Assembly: GCA_020631175.1 (NCBI GenBank)
Contig: JAHDHT010000231.1
Span: 1-6,135 of the forward strand
Length of the DNA stretch: 6,135 nt
Reading direction: 5' to 3'
DNA from: Chitinophagales bacterium
GTDB lineage: Bacteria; Bacteroidota; Bacteroidia; Chitinophagales; JAHDHT01
The notes below the pieces were generated by a model. That model was not told where the DNA came from. It searched no databases and worked only from the letters and a program-made list of their open reading frames with translations. Positions within the stretch are counted from its first letter, which is position 1, and each line of letters starts with the position of its first letter. The position numbers and the translations under genes were made by a program. Below are positions 1-4,817 of this stretch, in pieces.

Positions 1-1697
1 GGTGAATAATTACCATTACTGTAATTCTGATTCGGACCACCAACTAAAAAGCCGGGTGCCGGACCGTTTGGAGAGTCTAATGCGTGATCGTAAATACTTC
101 CATCCGCAAACCAGGTATGATAAATTTCATTACAACTTCTTTCTGCACCATAATCATACATGTTACTCAAATACACTATACCCTGAGGGTTAACACCGTG
201 GAAGTAATGTATCTGTTCAGCAGCTTTTCTTTGCATGTTGGCAGGGTCGTTTCCAATATTGTATTTATTCGCCATTAAATTAATATTGCCATATTCCGAA
301 TGCTGATTACAAGAACCCCATGTATAAGACCACCAAGGTACATAAGAGCGATATAAGCCCCAATCAACCCAACCGAAATAGCCATTCCAATTATTGACTA
401 CCTCATTTGTAAATGAATTTCGAATATTTTCACTAACCGTTTGATCTGCTCCATTTTGAACCGTATAAAATAATAATGCTTCATTCAGCGGCATTAAATA
501 CGGTCCCCAGAAACCGGTGTTTATTTGTTCAGTTGAAGTGTAATTCGCTTCGAAAAAGTTTTTATACGCATCTTCTCCGGTAGCTGCCCATAAATAAGAA
601 GAAGCAATAATTAGTCTATTAACTTGTGTATCATAATCTAAATCTGCATCACCAGAAACGATAGAACCATCATCACAATCCAATTCTAAAGTACCCGACT
701 CATATGCAGTTAAAGTATAATCATAACAGCTTTCTGCAATTGTCAACAAATTATCTGCATAAGATTCCAGTTGAGGGAATTGGCTTAAAGTTAAATAGGC
801 ATGCGAAAAAACTGAAGCAACAGAAATTGAAGCTGAAGTACAAGTCGGGCCATAGTATCGGGTGTCATTATTTAAACTCGGTGGTGTAGAAACATTTTCT
901 GCATAATTTCTTGCACCCAATTTATTGTGTACCGATCCATCATCATTAACCATTTTAATTAACCAGTCAATTTCCCATTTGATTTCATCAATCACGTCAG
1001 GCAGACCGTTACCACTTTCAGGGATATTCCAGTCATCTCCAAAAACTTCAGGATATTCTTCATAGGCTAATAAAAGATCATGTAAAACCTGATGTGTGTA
1101 GCTTACATACTTGTTATAGTCACCGGCATCAAACCAGCCGCCTGTCATTTCTTTTTCAAGATTAACATTTTGCTGGTCATAAATAAAACGGGCATTCGCA
1201 TCCTGCATAAAATTCATTCCATCCGCCCATTTGTCTCCGGCAAACTGTGCAGGTTTATCTGTTCCGCATCGATTGTAATAAAACATTCGTCCTGCCGCCT
1301 TCAAAATATCCTGATAAGGCTTTGCTTTGATTTCAAATGTTGCTGATCGCTCCTCATTAACCGGATCATAAACATAATAGCTTCCATCCGCAGTAACAGA
1401 AGAAAAGTCGAACCACCATCCCTGGTCACCTGAATCTTCATGCATATCGCCATTGTACCAGGCCTGAAGTGAGCCGGTAAAAACTACACTGTCATCATCC
1501 GCATTTCTGAGTTGAATTTCACCTGATGGCTGATATTCAAGGTAGGAATTATAGCCTTGAATCGGATTGCTTAAAACAGCCACTTTTTCAGCATTAGTCA
1601 TGTAGCCAAATTGATCTACATGGATGAATTTTGAAATGTCTTGGGAGAATATCTGAGCGCTAATAATCATCAGCGCTAAAAAAGAAATCACTTTCAT
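1..1697 (-). CDS. Secreted GH9 endoglucanase (cellulase), 3' end beyond the window
   Basis: Hydrolyses beta-1,4-glucan (cellulose or related polymers) with inversion, outside the cytoplasm. The frame is open for 565 codons from the ATG at 1697-1695 and leaves the window without a stop. Residues 1-19 form a signal peptide ending IFSQ, which supports this start. Residues about 22-123 look like the CelD_N Ig-like domain that precedes many GH9 catalytic domains. The (alpha/alpha)6 catalytic domain starts near residue 127. It contains YYNRCGT (140-146) and the diagnostic GGWFDAGDYNKY (186-197), in which D190 and D193 correspond to the GH9 Asp pair that activates water. Further on are WGSCNQHSEYG (460-470), HGVNPQGIVYLSN (500-512), IYHTWFADGS (525-534) and PAPGFLVGGPN (546-556). 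The usual H-x-R of the GH9 signature is H527-T528-W529 here, so the Arg is replaced. The general-acid Glu and any C-terminal sorting domain would lie beyond the left edge. Family assignment is firm; exact substrate is inferred. Confidence 0.94.
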   Translation of the reverse strand, partial: MKVISFLALMIISAQIFSQDISKFIHVDQFGYMTNAEKVAVLSNPIQGYNSYLEYQPSGEIQLRNADDDSVVFTGSLQAWYNGDMHEDSGDQGWWFDFSSVTADGSYYVYDPVNEERSATFEIKAKPYQDILKAAGRMFYYNRCGTDKPAQFAGDKWADGMNFMQDANARFIYDQQNVNLEKEMTGGWFDAGDYNKYVSYTHQVLHDLLLAYEEYPEVFGDDWNIPESGNGLPDVIDEIKWEIDWLIKMVNDDGSVHNKLGARNYAENVSTPPSLNNDTRYYGPTCTSASISVASVFSHAYLTLSQFPQLESYADNLLTIAESCYDYTLTAYESGTLELDCDDGSIVSGDADLDYDTQVNRLIIASSYLWAATGEDAYKNFFEANYTSTEQINTGFWGPYLMPLNEALLFYTVQNGADQTVSENIRNSFTNEVVNNWNGYFGWVDWGLYRSYVPWWSYTWGSCNQHSEYGNINLMANKYNIGNDPANMQRKAAEQIHYFHGVNPQGIVYLSNMYDYGAERSCNEIYHTWFADGSIYDHALDSPNGPAPGFLVGGPNQNYSNGNYS

Positions 1698-1717
1698 AGT
1701 CGATGATTTGATTGTCA

Positions 1718-1748
1718 ATACAACTATCGAAAACCGAAATGGTTGTAT
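1718..1748. repeat. Inverted repeat ATACAAC / GTTGTAT, possible operator
   Basis: Two perfect 7-bp arms, ATACAAC at 1718-1724 and GTTGTAT at 1742-1748, are separated by 17 bp. The arm centres are 24 bp apart, a little over two helical turns, so a dimeric regulator could in principle contact both on one face of the DNA. The repeat lies 21-51 bp upstream of the GH9 start codon, where it would fall within the promoter or leader of that gene. In AT-rich DNA a dyad of this size can arise by chance. Confidence 0.3.
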
Positions 1749-1761
1749 GTTTTTGTTTACT

Positions 1762-1786
1762 ACTTCACTAAAAAAAATGCTGAAGT
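1762..1786. repeat. Short dyad ACTTCA / TGAAGT with a third copy of the half-site nearby
   Basis: ACTTCA at 1762-1767 pairs with TGAAGT at 1781-1786 across a 13-nt A-rich spacer. A further ACTTCA occurs at 1817-1822. It is not a terminator: there is no GC-rich stem and no T-tract after it. The three hexamers could be half-sites of a regulator, but six-base matches are weak evidence. Confidence 0.2.
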
Positions 1787-1908
1787 TTAATTTTCAAGCC
1801 TAATTTGACGGGTAAGACTTCAACAAAACAAACTATTTTGAATACCTAAAAACAGTGAAATCAAGTTCTAATCCTGATCAACATTTTGTATTTTACATTA
1901 TAAATTGA

Positions 1909-3999
1909 ATGGATATGAGAAATTGGATCGTTACAATTGTGCTTAGCTTTGCATGTTTGAGCCTAAATGGGCAAAGCACTTGGTCTTCTGTATACAATGT
2001 TTTAAATACAAATTGTGCCACTTCCGGCTGTCATGATAGTAATGCTCAGGGCGGATTGGATTTTACGGTCAATGCAAATACACTGTACGGACAGCTGTTC
2101 AACCAACCGCCAAATAATACTTTTGCAGCTGCTAAAGGTTATTCATTAGTTGAAGAAGGCGTTGCTCAAAGAAGTTTTCTATTCAGAAAAATGCACCATT
2201 CTTTAGATTTTAGTGTGGATTTAGATCCTTCGGAAGGATTAAGTATGCCTCCTTCAGGAGCGATTCCGGCACATGATATTGAATTAGTGAGACAATGGAT
2301 TCTCAATGGAGCACCTCAAAACGGAAATGTTGTAGATCAGGCATTGATTCAGGATTATTACAGCGGCAATGGTATTCCAAGTATAACAACTGCTCCTCCA
2401 AAGCCTTTACCTTCGGAAGGATTTCAAACGCATTTCGGTCCTTTCTTTTTAGATTCTTTTGAGGAAGATGAATTTTTCTGGAGATATGATACTAAAATTC
2501 CAAACGATCTTGAGTTATATAAAATTGAAGTATTTATGGGCGATTATTCTCATCACTTTATTTTATATGAATTCAATGATGAAAATACGAATGCTCCTTA
2601 TGGCTTAAGAGGAGGCGCTGATTTTGGTGGAACAAAAGTGGTTGCGGCCTGGCAAAATTCTGACCCAATACAATTACCTGATTGTACTGCCTTTCATTGG
2701 GATGCCGGAACAGTAATGGATTTCAACTCGCATTATATCAATTTTTCTAGTGCCGGTATTTTAGCCAGTGAAGTTTATGTGAATTTTTATACGCAGCCTG
2801 CCGGAACAGCCATGCATATCATGGAGACCAGTTTAGATACAAACTTGTTTCTGTTTATCCCGAATAATGGAAATCCATATGATTTCACAAATAGCATTGT
2901 TCCTGGTGGAAGTGGCACCAGATATTTATGGGGGATCACCTCACACACTCATCAATGGGGAACAGATTATAATATTTTTATGCGAGACGCAAACGGAAAT
3001 CAGGGAGCACAGATTTTTGATGCAGAATATCTGGATGGAGATCCGAACGGTATTTATATAGGTTATGATTATCAACATCCACCAACAAGATATTTCCTTC
3101 CTTATTTGCCAATTAAAAATAATGAAGGTTTGTTACAGGAAGCTCATTATGTTAATAATGGTCCTTCTGCTGTTACATTTGGTTTAGAGTCAGATGATGA
3201 AATGATGTTGAGTATTTCTTACTTTTTAAATGATACCACCGGCTTAGCAGCTTGCGCCGGTACAAGTGCACCTTCTGCGCAGGCTAACTTTACAAGTAGC
3301 ACAAATGCAATATGTGAAGGTGATGAAATCAGTTTTACAGATGCATCAACTAATGCAGATAATTTAAGCTGGGATTTCGGCGACGGGAATACATCAACAG
3401 ATGCGAATCCTACACATACTTATCTTACGCCCGGTACCTTTACCGTTACTTTAACTGCAAGTAATGCTTCTGGCTCTTCTGTATTCACTGATTATATTTT
3501 GGTTAATGCTGCACCGGCTGTCTCTATCAGTGGCTTACCGTCGACAACATCATCTTCATCACCAATCGCAATTGCAGGAAGCCCTTCAGGTGGAAGTTTT
3601 TCCGGTACAGGGGTAGTGTTCAATGCATTCAACCCAACACTTGCGGGTCCTGGCATTCATCCGATCACTTATTCTTATACAGATTATAACGGATGTTCTG
3701 CAGAAACAACTGCATCCATCCTTGTTATTTCCCTTTCCTTTAATTTCGTTAGTTACAACTTAGGAACAATTAGTCCTAAAAATGATGAATTACTCGTTGA
3801 AGTGGAAACACTCGAAACGGGTACACATAGCTATGAAATTTACAATGTAGATGGCAAGTTAATGCTTGATGGTCTATTTGAAATGGATGCCAACAAACAG
3901 CAGATAGTTTTTGATTTACCCGAACTAAGTGAAGGTATTTTTTATTTACAGATCGCTAATAAAAATGGAGATAAGATTAGCAAATCTTTTCTAAGGTAA
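1909..3999 (+). CDS. Secreted cytochrome c-like / PHM-like copper type II monooxygenase with PKD and T9SS sorting domain
   Basis: Predicted extracellular copper oxygenase, 696 residues. Residues 1-22 are a signal peptide; ATG at 1915 (M3) is an alternative start. Residues about 24-137 look like a cytochrome c domain: C36-x4-C41-H42 as heme attachment, MPP at 113-115 as probable distal ligand, and a closing WILNGAP (130-136). Residues about 165-445 resemble PHM/DBM copper monooxygenases. The pair H215-H216 and H275 (FNSHY) match the CuH site. H346-T-H348 and M432 (SDDEM) match the CuM site. Ligand spacings of 60, 71 and 86 residues compare with 65, 70 and 72 in rat PHM. PHM's carboxylate-binding Arg240, Asn316 and Tyr318 align with T344, L434 and I436, so a peptidylglycine substrate is unlikely. 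Residues about 458-533 are a PKD domain (SWDFGDG at 487-493), about 535-607 an Ig-like repeat (YTDYNGCS), and about 617-696 a T9SS type-A-like domain with a degenerate start (ISPKN instead of YPNP). The domain calls are strong; the true substrate is unknown. Confidence 0.88.
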   Translation: MDMRNWIVTIVLSFACLSLNGQSTWSSVYNVLNTNCATSGCHDSNAQGGLDFTVNANTLYGQLFNQPPNNTFAAAKGYSLVEEGVAQRSFLFRKMHHSLDFSVDLDPSEGLSMPPSGAIPAHDIELVRQWILNGAPQNGNVVDQALIQDYYSGNGIPSITTAPPKPLPSEGFQTHFGPFFLDSFEEDEFFWRYDTKIPNDLELYKIEVFMGDYSHHFILYEFNDENTNAPYGLRGGADFGGTKVVAAWQNSDPIQLPDCTAFHWDAGTVMDFNSHYINFSSAGILASEVYVNFYTQPAGTAMHIMETSLDTNLFLFIPNNGNPYDFTNSIVPGGSGTRYLWGITSHTHQWGTDYNIFMRDANGNQGAQIFDAEYLDGDPNGIYIGYDYQHPPTRYFLPYLPIKNNEGLLQEAHYVNNGPSAVTFGLESDDEMMLSISYFLNDTTGLAACAGTSAPSAQANFTSSTNAICEGDEISFTDASTNADNLSWDFGDGNTSTDANPTHTYLTPGTFTVTLTASNASGSSVFTDYILVNAAPAVSISGLPSTTSSSSPIAIAGSPSGGSFSGTGVVFNAFNPTLAGPGIHPITYSYTDYNGCSAETTASILVISLSFNFVSYNLGTISPKNDELLVEVETLETGTHSYEIYNVDGKLMLDGLFEMDANKQQIVFDLPELSEGIFYLQIANKNGDKISKSFLR
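2227..2240 (+). repeat. 14-nt palindromic direct repeat, copy 1 (within the monooxygenase gene)
   Basis: CCTTCGGAAGGATT occurs here and again, identically and in the same reading frame, at 2410-2423. Its core CCTTC-G-GAAGG is an inverted repeat. This copy is extended upstream by AT, giving 7-bp arms around one central base. It encodes P107-S-E-G110, six residues before the start of the cytochrome segment SMPPSG. Confidence 0.5.
2410..2423 (+). repeat. 14-nt palindromic direct repeat, copy 2 (within the monooxygenase gene)
   Basis: Second exact copy of CCTTCGGAAGGATT, 183 bp (61 codons) after the first, encoding P168-S-E-G171. It sits in the linker between the cytochrome-like and monooxygenase-like regions. 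The same four codons are used in both copies. This may simply be a repeated tetrapeptide. Confidence 0.5.
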
Positions 4000-4006
4000 T
4001 AATTTA

Positions 4007-4681
4007 TTATTTATTCAACACAACTCCGTATTGAAGTGATATAAATCCTGCCCGTGGGAAATTAGGATCATCAGAATTATTCTCATCGATTGTAAAAAGG
4101 CTATGGATGTAAGTGAAATTTATTCCAATTAAATTTTTGCTGTTAAGCACATACTGCAGATCAAAACCACCACTTAGAGATAACATATGTCTGTTTATAT
4201 CAAGATTTTCAATTTCATATGCTCCTTCAAAATCTTGGGTTAAAATTTCAGTTTGATCAGAAGAAAAAGAATATTGCGTATAATTATATCTTCCATGCGT
4301 CAAAAAAGAGTAACTAAATCCGGCATTTACAGATGCGATAATTCTACTTTCAATTAATTTATATCTTATTTCTGTTGGTACAGTTATGCTGTATAAATAA
4401 CGATAACCATTTAGTAAAGGCTTATCTGTTAAATCACCTTTTTGCGCATTGTAACGACTGCCTAAACGATGTGAAGTAGGTGTCATTCTTAAATCTAAGA
4501 AAGTGTTTAATTCAATGTTTAAAGGCACTCCAATTTCAAAATACGAATAGGGCTCTGTAAATTCTGCTTCAATAGCATCAAGTACGCCAAATGAATAGCC
4601 AAGGTTTAGACCAATATAATTTTGTGCTTGACTTACAGTGATAATCGAAAAGAAAATGATGGAGCAAAATAGGGATTTCAT
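4007..4681 (-). CDS. Outer-membrane beta-barrel protein (PF13568-like), function unknown
   Basis: A 224-residue protein with a signal peptide ending VSQA-Q (cleavage near residue 19), followed by alternating aromatic and polar strands typical of small beta-barrels. It begins with NYIGLNLGYSFG (21-32). The segment around 95-108 (YLYSITVPTEIRYK) resembles the 'YLEIPLLLKY' strand common in Bacteroidota barrels of the OMP_b-brl_2 type. Residues 116-130 (SVNAGFSYSFLTHGR) and 166-178 fit further membrane strands, with loops rich in D, N and S between them. The protein ends on a strand at 212-223 (GFISLQYGVVLN), as barrel proteins usually do. It is probably inserted in the outer membrane by the BAM complex. 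The start is supported by the signal peptide. It is convergent with the monooxygenase gene (7 bp between stops) and divergent from polA, so it is probably transcribed alone. The function cannot be deduced; transport, adhesion or structure are all possible. Confidence 0.82.
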   Translation of the reverse strand: MKSLFCSIIFFSIITVSQAQNYIGLNLGYSFGVLDAIEAEFTEPYSYFEIGVPLNIELNTFLDLRMTPTSHRLGSRYNAQKGDLTDKPLLNGYRYLYSITVPTEIRYKLIESRIIASVNAGFSYSFLTHGRYNYTQYSFSSDQTEILTQDFEGAYEIENLDINRHMLSLSGGFDLQYVLNSKNLIGINFTYIHSLFTIDENNSDDPNFPRAGFISLQYGVVLNK

Positions 4682-4817
4682 AAGACGCTTTTTTATATAA
4701 CACCGAACTCGTCATTTTGATCGTTTTTCTTTTCTTTTTTAGAAGAAGGTAAATACCATTACCGATTATTGAGATGCTAAATCGAAATTCATTAGTTTTA
4801 TTTTCCAATCTTAACTT
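4682..4817. promoter_or_regulatory. Divergent intergenic region between the beta-barrel gene and polA
   Basis: This 136-bp region must carry the leaders of both genes. For polA, TAGTTTTA at 4793-4800 matches 7 of 8 positions of the Bacteroidota -7 element TAnnTTTG, but no TTTG lies at the right distance upstream and it is only 17 bp from the start codon. For the barrel gene I see no consensus match. A 17-nt all-pyrimidine run (4724-4740) changes abruptly to a 9-nt purine run (4741-4749). The region also holds one copy of a 15-nt repeat shared with polA. No Shine-Dalgarno motif precedes either start. Confidence 0.4.
4762..4776 (+). repeat. 15-nt direct repeat, copy 1 (upstream of polA)
   Basis: CCGATTATTGAGATG occurs here, ending 41 bp before the polA start codon, and again exactly inside polA at 5133-5147. 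The flanking bases differ on both sides. It is not palindromic. Confidence 0.5.

Larger units (their letters stand above)
1698..1908. promoter_or_regulatory. Divergent intergenic region between the GH9 and copper monooxygenase genes
   Basis: This AT-rich stretch must hold the 5' regions of both divergent genes. No exact Bacteroidota promoter (-33 TTTG with -7 TAnnTTTG) is visible on either strand. The closest plus-strand match is TATTTTG at 1834-1840, one T short of the -7 consensus. The nearest upstream TTTG (1804-1807) is 26 bp away, beyond the usual spacing of about 19-21 bp. Neither start codon has a Shine-Dalgarno motif, as is common in this phylum. Two small dyads lie on the GH9 side and are listed separately. 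The promoter role is inferred from gene orientation only. Confidence 0.45.

Noticed and set aside
2..1346. Plus-strand open frames of 61-84 codons at 2-193, 84-278, 704-889 and 1092-1346
   Set aside because: All lie antisense to the continuous GH9 frame, have no recognisable domains and use codons imposed by the real gene.
2867..3061. 64-codon plus-strand frame inside the monooxygenase gene
   Set aside because: It is another frame of a region encoding the conserved HTH copper motif and shows no protein features of its own.
1909..3999. Lytic polysaccharide monooxygenase (AA9/AA10-type) identity for the copper protein
   Set aside because: Those enzymes need an N-terminal histidine after signal cleavage for the histidine brace; here the mature protein starts near Q22-S-T-W, and the ligands follow the PHM pattern instead.
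3998..4011. AATAAT-TT-ATTATT dyad across the convergent stop codons as a two-way terminator
   Set aside because: The stem is only A-T pairs, the loop is two bases, and no T-tract follows; it would not form a stable hairpin.
4724..4749. Pyrimidine-to-purine switch as a terminator or triplex element
   Set aside because: There is no GC-rich hairpin before the T-run, the arms do not pair well, and such runs are common in AT-rich intergenic DNA.
4578..4808. 76-codon minus-strand frame overlapping the beta-barrel gene start
   Set aside because: It overlaps the signal peptide of the barrel gene in another frame and has no features; the barrel frame is clearly the coding one.
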